DNA from: a virus
Length of the DNA stretch: 38,315 bases
IMG/VR virus record: IMGVR_UViG_3300028394_000162
Location: 1-38,315 of that record
Reading direction: 5' to 3' (one strand)
The notes below the pieces were generated by a model. The model did not search any database, was not told the origin of the DNA, and saw only the letters and a program-made list of their open reading frames with translations. Shown here piece by piece: positions 1 through 8,065 of this stretch (its first letter is position 1; every line of letters starts with the position of its first letter). Both the position numbers and the translations under genes were made by a program.

Positions 1-1
1 G

Positions 2-493
2 GCAACTATTACTACTCTCTCTAATGCTGTTGGTGCAGGTACTCACCCTAGTCGTGCTCTTCGCAACATGCCTTATGTTGTTGAAAACACCATTAACTTT
101 GCTTCTGCTGTAACTGCTAAAGGTTCTGCCTTGGCTGCTGCTGATGTGATTGAAGCTCTTCAGATTCCTGCACAATCTATTGTGTTGGCTGCTGGCTTTG
201 AAGTTATTTCTGCTGTGACGGGTAGCTGCACAGTTAGCTTGGGTGTTACTGGTGTGACAGCCGCTGCCTATGTGTCTGCTTTTGGTGTGACTGGCTCTCT
301 TGCTGTGGGTGATTATGCAACACCAGCTACTGCAGGGTATCCTATTGTCAGCAAGTCTGCAGATACTTTGGACTTGTTGTTGGTTACTGAAACCACTACC
401 TTGAGTGCAGGTTCAATCCGTGTCTTTGCTGTCATCGTAGATGCACAAGATCGCGTTGGTCCAGCTTCTGTTGACCGTGAGCAACTGGCTTAA
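2..493 (+). CDS. Partial virion-type structural protein (5' end missing)
   Basis: The reading frame is open from base 2, so the true start lies left of the window; the ATG at 68 is internal. The visible 164 residues are rich in Ala, Val, Thr and Ser, with alternating beta-strand-like segments and no Cys-rich or enzymatic motif, as in phage capsid surface or fibre-associated proteins. A strong terminator follows directly (511-545). It belongs to the left branch (1-1193) that may come from a different genome copy than the rest of the window. A capsid decoration or minor structural role is inference; no family was recognised with certainty. Confidence 0.6.
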   Translation, partial: ATITTLSNAVGAGTHPSRALRNMPYVVENTINFASAVTAKGSALAAADVIEALQIPAQSIVLAAGFEVISAVTGSCTVSLGVTGVTAAAYVSAFGVTGSLAVGDYATPATAGYPIVSKSADTLDLLLVTETTTLSAGSIRVFAVIVDAQDRVGPASVDREQLA

Positions 494-510
494 TCGCTAA
501 AAGCTAAACA

Positions 511-545
511 GGGGCAGCTTCATAACGAGGTTGCCCCTTTGTTGT
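511..545 (+). terminator. Intrinsic terminator after the first structural gene
   Basis: An 11-bp stem (511-521 with 527-537, two G-U wobbles, starting GGGGCA and ending TGCCCC) has a 5-nt loop at 522-526 and is followed by a T-rich run (TTTGTTGTTT). It isolates the partial gene at the left edge from the 147-residue gene beginning at 596. Confidence 0.85.
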
Positions 546-595
546 TTGTATGCTCTATTAGAGAGCGTTTTTATATAACTTAAGAGGATTCTCTA

Positions 596-1039
596 ATGGC
601 TATTACTTCTGCAATTTGCACAAGCTTCAAGAAAGAGTTGCTTGAGCGTAAGCATGACTTTAACGTAACAAGTGGTCACACATTCAAGATTGCTTTGTAT
701 ACATCGTCAGCTACACTTGGCGCATCCACAACCGCATACAGTACAAGCAACGAAGTTGTTGGTACAGGCTACACCGCTGGTGGAACTACATTAACTAACA
801 TCGACCCAACCTCTAGTGGTACTACAGCATTCATTGACTTTGTAGATGCTACATGGCCTAGCGCTACAATCACTGCTAATGGTGCTCTTATCTATAATAC
901 AACAACTGATGGCGGCACTGGCACTACGAATGCTGTTGCTGTAATTGCTTTTGGTGGAGACAAAACTTCTACTAATGGTGATTTTGTTTTGCAATTTCCT
1001 ACAGCAGATGCTACAAATGCTATTGTTCGCTTGAATTAA
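596..1039 (+). CDS. Conserved phage structural protein, 147 aa
   Basis: Starts at ATG 596 behind AAGAGG at good spacing. The N-terminus (ICTSFKKELLERKHDF) followed by FKIALYTSSATLG, FIDFVDATWPSATITANGALIYN and a FGGDKTSTNGDFVLQFP motif matches a widespread family of virion-associated proteins in tailed phages of proteobacteria; the precise virion position is not established to my knowledge. It precedes a fibre gene, which fits a tail or capsid surface role. It lies in the left branch whose linkage to the rest of the window is uncertain. Confidence 0.75.
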   Translation: MAITSAICTSFKKELLERKHDFNVTSGHTFKIALYTSSATLGASTTAYSTSNEVVGTGYTAGGTTLTNIDPTSSGTTAFIDFVDATWPSATITANGALIYNTTTDGGTGTTNAVAVIAFGGDKTSTNGDFVLQFPTADATNAIVRLN

Positions 1040-1052
1040 ACTATTAATCGGT

Positions 1053-1928
1053 ATGTCTACACTTGTTACCCGTATAGCTAAAGGCTCTCCTTTAACTCAT
1101 GTTGAACTTGATAGTAATTTTACAAATTTAAATACTGATAAAGTAGAAAAAACCTCTGCTGATATTACAGGTGGTTCAATTAATAGCACAACGATCGGCG
1201 GCACTACTGCTGCTGCGGGTACGTTTACGACTGTTACCGCAACAACGGTAAATATTGCTGCATCAGCAGCTAATGCTGGTTTGACGTTGTTGCGAGATAC
1301 TGGAACCGCCACTAGAAGTTCGCGCATTTTTTTGGATGCCTCTGGCGGTGTTACGGCAATTTACAACAACGCAAACAGTATTTTATTTAATACTTCTGCA
1401 ACTATTGGCTCTAGTTCTGGAGCTAACCAATTCCAAGTTTTCCACACAGCCTCTGCTGTTAACTATGTACAAGTAACGGGTGCGGGAGCTGGTAATCCTC
1501 CCGTTATTTCTTCTCAAGGTGCGACTACACCCGATCTTGACCTAACCCTAACCCCCAAAGGCGCAGGCCGTGTAAACATCACAACCAGCATCAAGCCCAA
1601 AGTTAACTCAACTACGTCAGTAGCTTCACCGCTTGCTTGGAACAGCACTTCATACGATGAATATGCTTTAACTGCTTTGGCTAACGCTTTGACAATTAAC
1701 GCTGATGCAAACACTGCGCCTGCTGATGGTCAACGAATGATGTTCAGGTTTAAAGACAACGGCACAGCACAGACGTTGACTTGGACAACAGGCTCTGCAA
1801 GGGCGTTTAGGGTTGTTGGCGTAACGCTGCCCACTACAACCGTGGCAAGCAAACTGCTATATGTCGGATGTATATACAACGCTGCCGATAGCCGTTGGGA
1901 TGCTATTGCTGTGGGTCAGGAAGCATGA
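1053..1928 (+). CDS. Tail fibre protein, 291 aa, C-terminal module shared with the gene at the right edge
   Basis: The N-terminus carries the fibre-associated motif KGSPLTHVELDSNFTNLN, seen in many phage tail fibre and collar proteins. Residues 48 onward are Thr/Ala/Ser-rich beta structure with a C-terminal segment LTWTTGSARAFRVVGV typical of fibre tips. Bases 1194-1320 are identical to the last 127 bases of the window, in the same frame. Around the circle the longer fibre gene starting at 36995 therefore probably reads into residue 48 of this frame, giving a 642-residue protein. The short 47-residue N-terminus here would then be an alternative head from a variant genome. The stop overlaps the next start in ATGA. 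Confidence 0.75.
   Translation: MSTLVTRIAKGSPLTHVELDSNFTNLNTDKVEKTSADITGGSINSTTIGGTTAAAGTFTTVTATTVNIAASAANAGLTLLRDTGTATRSSRIFLDASGGVTAIYNNANSILFNTSATIGSSSGANQFQVFHTASAVNYVQVTGAGAGNPPVISSQGATTPDLDLTLTPKGAGRVNITTSIKPKVNSTTSVASPLAWNSTSYDEYALTALANALTINADANTAPADGQRMMFRFKDNGTAQTLTWTTGSARAFRVVGVTLPTTTVASKLLYVGCIYNAADSRWDAIAVGQEA
1194..1320 (+). repeat. 127-bp exact repeat of the window's right end
   Basis: Identical to 38189-38315; the bases immediately before the two copies differ (G at 1193, C at 38188). The repeat ends exactly at the window edge, and its length equals a common largest assembly word size, so it most likely marks an assembly-graph overlap that closes the phage genome, not a biological duplication. 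Confidence 0.9.
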
Positions 1929-2818
1929 CAACAATTACCTTAACTAACACAGGAACGTGGACGCTTCCCGCTGATTGGAATGATGCCGCAAATACGATTG
2001 AAGTGTATGGCAGCGGCGGTAATGGAGCATTTACAAGTTTTACAACACAAAGTGGCGGGGGTGGAGGTGGAGGCGCTTATGTTAAAGGTGTTAATGTTCC
2101 ATTAAAAGCCCAATTTCAAGCTGGATGGATAACAAATTTTAATTATTCAGTTAACACTGCAGGCACTGGTTTTGCAACTATTTTTGCATATTACGACCCA
2201 GACACTGGCCTTCCTGTTTATCAAGATCAAAGTATTGCCACAGCTGGTTCATCCGCGAATAATACATTTGGAGGGGGCGGTGGTATTCAAGGAAGCATTT
2301 ACATTTACAGTGGTGGCTTAGTAGATGTAAAAACAATTTTTAACGCAGGCGGTGCTGGCGGTAATGGGAGAGCAAGTAGCACTGCGGCAGGCGGCGGCGG
2401 TGGTGGTGCGGGTGGGCCTAATGGGGTGGGTGGAGCTGGTGGCTCAAACACTACGACACTACCTACTGTTGGGCGTGGCGGCGGTGGTGCAAACGGTGGA
2501 ACGGCAGGATCTTCTATTGCTACTACTGGTGGAGTAGGAAGTAATGGCGGCGGTAACGGCGGTAACGGTGGAATTGCGTCCACTTCAGGAACTAATGGAT
2601 TTGCTGGAACAACAGTATATTCTGGAGGTGGCGGTGGCGGTGCTGGAGATGGTTCTGGAACAAACACAGGCGGCAACGGAGGTGGTTATGGCGGCGGTGG
2701 GGGCGGTCAAGCATCTTTTTTAACATCTTCTGCTGGAACTGGCGCTCTAGGTATTATTGTTATAAATTACACTCCAATTGCCGGGACAAACACCTCCAAC
2801 TTTTTTATGATGTTTTAA
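1925..2818 (+). CDS. Glycine-rich tail tip / adhesin-like protein, 297 aa
   Basis: The best start is ATG 1925, coupled by ATGA to the fibre gene stop; an in-frame start 30 bases upstream would lie inside the fibre gene. After an N-terminal beta segment (TLTNTGTWTLPADWN, then IEVYGSGGNG) the protein carries many GGGGG runs and GGAGG/GGNGG repeats between roughly residues 45 and 280. Such glycine-rich domains occur in phage receptor-binding proteins, where they can pack as polyglycine-II helices, as in gp38-type adhesins. The context immediately after a fibre gene supports a distal adhesin. Receptor unknown. Confidence 0.75.
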   Translation: MTTITLTNTGTWTLPADWNDAANTIEVYGSGGNGAFTSFTTQSGGGGGGGAYVKGVNVPLKAQFQAGWITNFNYSVNTAGTGFATIFAYYDPDTGLPVYQDQSIATAGSSANNTFGGGGGIQGSIYIYSGGLVDVKTIFNAGGAGGNGRASSTAAGGGGGGAGGPNGVGGAGGSNTTTLPTVGRGGGGANGGTAGSSIATTGGVGSNGGGNGGNGGIASTSGTNGFAGTTVYSGGGGGGAGDGSGTNTGGNGGGYGGGGGGQASFLTSSAGTGALGIIVINYTPIAGTNTSNFFMMF

Positions 2819-2826
2819 GGATAATC

Positions 2827-3096
2827 ATGGCACTCATCAAATCAGTAGACACAGATTACGGCATCCCAGCTTTGTACTGGAACATTGGAGCCGTCCAAGA
2901 AGATTTCAAAGGCAAAGGCACTGAAGTCACGTTCTACGGCTACGCATCCAAAGAAGCCCGTGATGCCGGCAAACAGCCACTAAGCGCAGGCAAGGTGCAG
3001 ATTGCTGGTGATGAATACGTTGCAGGCGCAGACCGCCAAGCCTTGTATCAGATCATCAAGCAAAAGCCTGAGTTTGACGGTGCACAGGACGCATAA
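2827..3096 (+). CDS. Small conserved phage protein, 89 aa, unknown function
   Basis: Starts at ATG 2827 behind AAGGATAATC, a good ribosome site. It begins MALIKSVDTDYGIPA followed by YWNIGAVQEDFKG and a YGYASKEARDAGKQP segment, suggesting a small beta-sandwich with charged loops; no signal peptide, membrane segment or enzyme motif is visible. It lies between the adhesin-like gene and a 40-residue frame resembling a fibre tail, so a fibre chaperone or accessory tail role is possible but not shown. Confidence 0.7.
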   Translation: MALIKSVDTDYGIPALYWNIGAVQEDFKGKGTEVTFYGYASKEARDAGKQPLSAGKVQIAGDEYVAGADRQALYQIIKQKPEFDGAQDA

Positions 3097-3098
3097 CT

Positions 3099-3221
3099 AT
3101 GCAAACAGAATACATGGCTATCCTCTTGAATGTAATTGGCAATTGGGCGACAATGGTGTCTGACGGCACTAATTGGGTAATCATGCAAGCCGCGTCAAAT
3201 AACAACTTGCTACTGGAGTAA
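3099..3221 (+). CDS. Small protein resembling a tail-fibre C-terminal fragment, 40 aa
   Basis: ATG 3099 begins two bases after the previous stop and the frame closes at 3221 just before the next ribosome site. The central motif GNWATMVSDGTNWVIMQA resembles the last strands of many fibre C-termini (pattern LVSDGTNWxV). It could be a true small gene or the detached end of a fibre whose body was replaced by recombination. Tight packing between neighbours (2-3 base gaps) favours translation. Confidence 0.5.
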   Translation: MQTEYMAILLNVIGNWATMVSDGTNWVIMQAASNNNLLLE

Positions 3222-3224
3222 CGA

Positions 3225-3695
3225 ATGCCTGTAATGTCCACAGAATGGCAAGAGCAAAATCAAGCCAACAAACAAAACTGGTGCCTTGGCAACCAGCACG
3301 CTGTGGATTTTCTCAACTGTTTGTTTGATGCTGTGGAACTTTGGGACGACCTGATTGACAAAGACGTTGTTGTTGAAGACAGCCATGTCAACAGGGTGTT
3401 TATGTCGTTGATGTTTTCACTTCCATCAAACCCTTGGTTTATGGCAAACTACACCTATTATCAGCCGCTGATCATGGCGTCCATCAATGGGTTCCATGAT
3501 GCCAACGAGATGGCAAAAAGCGACAAGAAGCATTTGCGAAATCTTGCATTTCACGTCCGCAATTTAGGTATTGAAATCCATATCGCCACTGCGTTTTTGC
3601 TTGGTGGATTTGAACACATGCGTAAAGTGTCTCCTGAAATTCGGGAGTTTTACGCTTTTGAAACTTTTGAAGAATGGGAGCGCAGTCATGCCTGA
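3225..3695 (+). CDS. Conserved phage protein of unknown function, 156 aa
   Basis: GGAG lies 6 bases before ATG 3225. The protein is mainly helical, acidic and soluble, with a WDDLIDKD motif near residue 41 and conserved-looking aromatic segments (NPWFMANYTYYQPLIM, HVRNLGIEIH). I recognise it as a frequent companion of ejection-protein genes in podoviruses but know of no assigned function. Its last 8 bases overlap the next gene, so the two are probably translationally coupled. Confidence 0.7.
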   Translation: MPVMSTEWQEQNQANKQNWCLGNQHAVDFLNCLFDAVELWDDLIDKDVVVEDSHVNRVFMSLMFSLPSNPWFMANYTYYQPLIMASINGFHDANEMAKSDKKHLRNLAFHVRNLGIEIHIATAFLLGGFEHMRKVSPEIREFYAFETFEEWERSHA

Positions 3696-4437
3696 TCCAG
3701 TAAGTGGCGCCATTGGCGGCAGTGCCGTACTCGGCGCGTTTAGCTCTAAAAACGCAGCGGACACGCAAGCCGGTGCGGCTAACCGTGCGTCTGATATTTC
3801 AAACGATCAGTACAACCAAACTCGTGCCGATCAAGCCCCATTCCGTGAAGCTGGCCTTACTTCGCAAAATAGATTGATGAGTCTGCTAGGTATCGGCGGC
3901 GATCCAAATGCTGCTGGCTACGGCAAGTATGGCCGCGACTTCAGCATGGCCGATTATCAAGCTGACCCAGGCTATCAATTCCGTTTGTCTGAAGGCCAAC
4001 GTGCTTTGTCTCGCGGCGCAGCCGGTCGTGGTGGTTTGGTGTCCGGCAATTCGCTTAAGGCAATGCAAGATTACGCGCAGAACTCAGCGTCGGGCGAATA
4101 CGCTAATGCGTTTAACCGTTACCAAGCTAACCGAAGTAACCAATTAGCACCCCTCCAATCATTGATGGGTGCTGGCCAATCGGCCACTAACTTTATTGGC
4201 CAAGCTGGCGCGCAAAACGCTTCTACTATGGGTGGGTACATGACGGGCGGCGCTGCTGCTCAAGCTGCTGGCCAAGTGGGCACTGCCAACGCAATTACTG
4301 GTGGCTTGGGTACATACTTAAATTACAACCAAGGCAACAACTTGGTCAACGCTTTGCGTAGCAGCGGCGGCGGGGGCATGGCAACGCCCACAGGCATGAC
4401 GCAACAAGAATATGCCATCGCGAGTGGTGGATATTAA
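3688..4437 (+). CDS. Ejection / DNA transfer protein (p32-like), 249 aa
   Basis: Start chosen at ATG 3688 (MPDPVSGAIGG), preceded by GGGAGCG and overlapping the upstream stop; the longer open frame from 3571 lies inside the previous gene. The DPGYQFRLSEGQRALSRGAAGRGGLVSG block near residues 94-121 and the following YANAFNRYQANRSNQLAPLQSL block are typical of the DNA transfer proteins ejected by P22-like and related podoviruses. Gly/Ala/Asn-rich low-complexity regions follow. With the next two genes it forms the predicted ejectosome that lines a channel for DNA through the cell envelope. Confidence 0.8.
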   Translation: MPDPVSGAIGGSAVLGAFSSKNAADTQAGAANRASDISNDQYNQTRADQAPFREAGLTSQNRLMSLLGIGGDPNAAGYGKYGRDFSMADYQADPGYQFRLSEGQRALSRGAAGRGGLVSGNSLKAMQDYAQNSASGEYANAFNRYQANRSNQLAPLQSLMGAGQSATNFIGQAGAQNASTMGGYMTGGAAAQAAGQVGTANAITGGLGTYLNYNQGNNLVNALRSSGGGGMATPTGMTQQEYAIASGGY

Positions 4438-4447
4438 GGAATAAATT

Positions 4448-5716
4448 ATGGCACTTGATCCAAACATTGCTCTTGGCGTTAGGCCGCTTGAACTTGCTAA
4501 CCCGTTGGCGCAATACGGCCAAATGGCGCAACTGCAAAACGCGCAAACCCAGAATCAATTACAGCAAATGCAAATGCGCGAAGCTGAAGCGGTTTCGCAA
4601 GAACGCAACATGCTGCGCCAATTAAATCCTTCTGCGCCGGATTACGAGCAACAGCTTTTTAGAGTAAACCCACAGTTAGGCATTGCGTTTCGTAAAGAAG
4701 CCAGCACAGCCGCAGCCCAAGAAGCTGCCCGCCAAAAATCCCTTATTGAAGCTGCAACAGCTAAGCAAGGGATGCTGGGCCAAGCGTATCGTGATATTAG
4801 CAGCCGCCCTTCCGACGCTAATATTACGGCGCACACTGAGGACGTCCAAGCGTCCGATTTGTTTACGGCAGCGGAAAAACAAAAAGTGCTTGCTTTACAG
4901 AAGACGCTGCTGGCAATGCCATTGGCTGAACGCGGCGCGTACTTGGCCAGCCAAGGCGCAAAATCTAGCGAACTTAAACCTAACGTCAATGTTGGGCCAA
5001 CCGGAATTGTTCAAACACCCGCGTTTGGCGGCGCGGCCACTGTAGTGCCTGGAACAGAAGCTGCATTCCAAATGACGCCGGGGCAGCTTGCGGCCAATAA
5101 GATTGCCCAACAACGCGCAAACTACGAAGGTCAGCGTGTCGGTCTTGAAGGTCAGCGTGTCGGTTTTGAAGGCCAGCGTGTTGATTTGGCAAGACAAGCG
5201 CAAACCACTGAAGGTTTAAATCCTAAAGAGATTCAAAAGCGGGAAGCTGCGCTGCCGCAAGCCACAGCAGCCATTAAAGGTTTTGAAACCAAGTCGGACA
5301 GCTTTGTTGCCGATCTTCAAAGGTTACGCGATCATCCTGGTCTGTCACAGATTACTGGCTTGATTGCTGGTCGAGTGCCTGCCGTTACCGCCGACGGCCG
5401 CGCTGCACAAGCGCTGTACGATAAAGTTGTTGCCAAAGGCGGTTTTCAAGCCTTGCAAGATATGCGCGACGCATCCAAAACTGGTGGTGCGCTGGGTAAC
5501 GTGTCTAACCAAGAGGGTAAGCAGCTTACCGCATCGTTTGCGGCCATTCAACGCACGCAAGACGCAAAAGATGTGCGTGCGGCTATTGACGACGCGGTGG
5601 CTAACATACAGGGCGCTAAGACTCGTATGCGTGAAGCGTATGATTCAACGTACTCATATAAAACCGGCAACGCGCCAGCATCAGGCGGCGTAATTGAATT
5701 TGGGAGTCTAAAATAA
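4448..5716 (+). CDS. Ejection-type internal virion protein, 422 aa
   Basis: ATG 4448 follows AAGGAATAAATT. Residues 15-75 are Gln/Ala-rich and predicted helical (QMAQLQNAQTQNQLQQMQMRE), and residues 225-247 hold three tandem seven-residue units of the form EGQRVG[LF], encoded by 21-base repeats at 5126-5188. A more ordered helical C-terminal half follows (LQALQDMRDASKTGGALGNVSN-type segment). This layout fits podovirus ejection proteins of the P22 gp16/gp20 type in role, though direct homology was not established. The stop overlaps the next start by one base (TAATG). Confidence 0.7.
   Translation: MALDPNIALGVRPLELANPLAQYGQMAQLQNAQTQNQLQQMQMREAEAVSQERNMLRQLNPSAPDYEQQLFRVNPQLGIAFRKEASTAAAQEAARQKSLIEAATAKQGMLGQAYRDISSRPSDANITAHTEDVQASDLFTAAEKQKVLALQKTLLAMPLAERGAYLASQGAKSSELKPNVNVGPTGIVQTPAFGGAATVVPGTEAAFQMTPGQLAANKIAQQRANYEGQRVGLEGQRVGFEGQRVDLARQAQTTEGLNPKEIQKREAALPQATAAIKGFETKSDSFVADLQRLRDHPGLSQITGLIAGRVPAVTADGRAAQALYDKVVAKGGFQALQDMRDASKTGGALGNVSNQEGKQLTASFAAIQRTQDAKDVRAAIDDAVANIQGAKTRMREAYDSTYSYKTGNAPASGGVIEFGSLK
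5126..5188 (+). repeat. Three tandem 21-bp repeats inside an ejection-protein gene
   Basis: Units at 5126-5146, 5147-5167 and 5168-5188 all begin GA-AGG[TC]CAGCGTGT and encode EGQRVGL, EGQRVGF and EGQRVDL. The 21-base register keeps a heptad, which suits a lengthening coiled coil. The first two units are nearly identical, so the array probably grew by slippage. Confidence 0.9.
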
Positions 5717-7440
5717 TGGACGTCCGTTTACCTGATGGCACGATTATCAAGGGTGTACCCGATGGTATGAGCAAGGCCGACTTGACGGCCAAGCTGCAAG
5801 CCAACGGGTACGACATGAGCAAACTTGCGCCTGCTTTGCCTACGCAACCAGTTGTCGCAACACCGGCAGCGCCTGCGCCTTTACGCGGTAAAGCCGGTAT
5901 GTTTGATATGCTGTCCGCGCCGTTTGAAATGGGCATGGAATTAGCCAATAAACCCCGCGCTGAACAAGCCGCATTTATTGCGCCTACGGTAGAAGCATTG
6001 GGCGCGGGCGGCGGTGCGATGCTCGGTTCAATGGGTGGCCCGTTAGGGGCCGTTACGGGCGCTGGCGCGGGGTATGCTGGGGCAAAAGAATTAATGCGCT
6101 ATGCTGCTGGTACAGCAACGCCAGAAACATTACCGCAAGCATCTCAGCGCGTAGCTGAAAACGCGATAACCGGCGCAGCTATGGAAGCTGGCGGTCGAGC
6201 CATAATTGGCCCCATAATTGATAAAGCTGCTAAAGCTGCTGGATGGGTTTTTGACACCGTAAGCGGTAATTTGTTACAAGTGCGCGCGGGCAAAATTATC
6301 CGTCAAATTGCTGGCGCTGATCTTGATGCTGTCAAAGCAGCAGCTTCAAATGCTCCGCAAAATCTTACTGCTGCGCAAGCCGTCGCGCCCGTAGGAAACG
6401 ATATGTTATCGGCGCTTGGCGCGCGGGCGGCAAAAAATGATGTGGTTAACTTTTTTTCCCGCACAGCCGCAGAACAAGAGGCTGCACGTTCAGCCGCGTT
6501 AAAAGCGGTTACGCCAGACATGGCCACCGCCCAAGCTATGCGGGGCAACGCAGCATCACCGCTGTACACGGCAGCAACGCAACCCAGCGTTGCCATCAAT
6601 ACAAAACCGTTAGTAACTCGCGTAGATGATTTGTTGGCGCGTAACCCCGGCAATCCTGAATTGATTACGGCGCTAAACAAAATTAAAACTGGTCTTGAAT
6701 CAAGCAACAACGCTGAACAAGTGTCTTCTGTTTTAGACGGGTTAAAAACAGCAATCGCGTCTAAAGATAACAAATTTATTGCTAAGAATTTGTTAGACGT
6801 GAAGTCGTCTATTGAGTCTGCGTTACCTGGGTATAAAACAGCGCAACAAGTTTTTGCCACAGCTTCAAAACCGGTTAATCAAGCCGCCGTTTTGGGGGAA
6901 ATGCAAAATGTTCTTGCCCGTGAAGGTGGCGGGGAAAGAGTCACGCCGTTTTTAAATGTTTTAGGGCGCGGCGAAAACGCGTTGATCAAACGTACCACTG
7001 GGGACGCGCGATTTGGCGATCTTGGGGATGTATTGTCTAAACCGCAAATGGCAGTTGTAGATGATGTTGCTGGGCAGCTTACGCGAGATTTGCAGTTGGC
7101 TAAAGCTGCGGCGCGCGGCGAAGGTGGTCTTTCGCGTATTTTAGGCGAAGCTAAAGCGACTGCTGAATTGCCGCCAGCTTTTAACATATACACGCGTACA
7201 TCTAATAAAGTTCTTAGTTTATTAGAGGGCCGCGTAAACACTAACACTTTAAAAGCTATGGAAGACGGAATGCGGTCGGGTAAAGATTTGATGTCATTGA
7301 TCAACAAACTGCCTGCTGCTGAACGCGTTAATGCGCTAAAAGCCATTGGTACTTCGGCTAAAGATTTTGGTCGTGCGGCTACCTTTGGTACAAACGCGCT
7401 TGCCCCTCAATCCGAAAATCAAAACGCATTGGTGAAGTAA
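5716..7440 (+). CDS. Large ejection-type internal virion protein, 574 aa
   Basis: ATG 5716 overlaps the previous stop (TAATG). The N-terminus DVRLPDGTIIKGVPDGMSKAD is a short domain that I recognise at the front of several large phage internal or ejected proteins. A hydrophobic Gly/Ala-rich stretch (about residues 90-125, GAGGGAMLGSMGGPLGAVTGAGAGYAG split here into its core) could insert into membrane. The remainder is helical and Ala/Lys-rich. It is the third member of the ejection block and directly precedes lysis genes. An ejection role is inferred from position, composition and N-terminal motif. Confidence 0.7.
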   Translation: MDVRLPDGTIIKGVPDGMSKADLTAKLQANGYDMSKLAPALPTQPVVATPAAPAPLRGKAGMFDMLSAPFEMGMELANKPRAEQAAFIAPTVEALGAGGGAMLGSMGGPLGAVTGAGAGYAGAKELMRYAAGTATPETLPQASQRVAENAITGAAMEAGGRAIIGPIIDKAAKAAGWVFDTVSGNLLQVRAGKIIRQIAGADLDAVKAAASNAPQNLTAAQAVAPVGNDMLSALGARAAKNDVVNFFSRTAAEQEAARSAALKAVTPDMATAQAMRGNAASPLYTAATQPSVAINTKPLVTRVDDLLARNPGNPELITALNKIKTGLESSNNAEQVSSVLDGLKTAIASKDNKFIAKNLLDVKSSIESALPGYKTAQQVFATASKPVNQAAVLGEMQNVLAREGGGERVTPFLNVLGRGENALIKRTTGDARFGDLGDVLSKPQMAVVDDVAGQLTRDLQLAKAAARGEGGLSRILGEAKATAELPPAFNIYTRTSNKVLSLLEGRVNTNTLKAMEDGMRSGKDLMSLINKLPAAERVNALKAIGTSAKDFGRAATFGTNALAPQSENQNALVK

Positions 7441-7661
7441 TGGAATCTCAACAGTTATTCAACATCGCCCTTGGTCTAGCTGCTTTTCTGGGCGGCTGGG
7501 TACTGAACAACATTACCAAAGCCATTGAGCGCCTTGACACGGACGTTAGGGCGATGCCAAGTACCTACGTTTCCAAGGACGATTACCGCCATGACATTTA
7601 CGAAGTAAAAGAAATGTTGGCTAAGATATTTGATAAGCTAGACACTAAAGCCGACAAATGA
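7440..7661 (+). CDS. Small membrane protein of the lysis cassette, 73 aa
   Basis: Start overlaps the preceding stop (TAATG). One hydrophobic segment at residues 6-26 (FNIALGLAAFLGGWVLNNI) is followed by a charged helical tail with heptad spacing (ERLDTDVRAM, YEVKEMLAKIFDKLD), so a single-pass inner-membrane protein with a coiled-coil domain is likely. It is coupled to the holin by ATGA. It may act as an accessory holin, antiholin or spanin-like factor; sequence alone cannot decide. Confidence 0.7.
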   Translation: MESQQLFNIALGLAAFLGGWVLNNITKAIERLDTDVRAMPSTYVSKDDYRHDIYEVKEMLAKIFDKLDTKADK

Positions 7662-8065
7662 GCCTTGATCCAGTATCAGTTTTGTTAAATGTTGGCGGCA
7701 AAGTCATCGACAGGCTTTGGCCAGACCCCGCGCAGGCAGCAAGCGCTAAGTTGGAACTTATAAAACTGCAACAATCTGGTGAATTGGCCGCTATGGCTGG
7801 GCAGTTGGAAATCAATAAAGTTGAGGCGGCCAGCACCTCAGTATTTGTTAGCGGCTGGCGGCCCTTTATCGGTTGGGTTTGCGGCGCGGCTTGCGCTTGG
7901 AACTGGATTGGATTAAAGATTGCTTTATTTGCGGCTGCATATTTTGAACATCCTTTAAATTTAACCCCAGCCGATCTATCTGAAATGACGCCTGTGTTGA
8001 TGGGTATGCTTGGTATTGGTGGCTTACGAACAATTGAAAAGCTAAATGGTGTTGCCAGAACATGA
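7658..8065 (+). CDS. Holin of the 3TM (GTA-holin) family, 135 aa
   Basis: Coupled to neighbours on both sides by ATGA overlaps. The N-terminal third is an amphipathic helix region (SAKLELIKLQQSGELAAMAGQ). Then comes the family hallmark VFVSGWRPFIGWVCGAACAWNW and two further hydrophobic stretches ending LMGMLGIGGLRTIEKL, which matches the holin-of-3TMs family (PF11351). It should permeabilise the inner membrane at a set time so that the endolysin encoded next reaches the peptidoglycan. Confidence 0.88.
   Translation: MSLDPVSVLLNVGGKVIDRLWPDPAQAASAKLELIKLQQSGELAAMAGQLEINKVEAASTSVFVSGWRPFIGWVCGAACAWNWIGLKIALFAAAYFEHPLNLTPADLSEMTPVLMGMLGIGGLRTIEKLNGVART

Noticed and set aside
2305-2676. Pro-rich minus-strand frame of 123 residues
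   Set aside because: It is the complement of glycine codons in the adhesin-like gene; no start signal and composition fully explained by the plus-strand gene.
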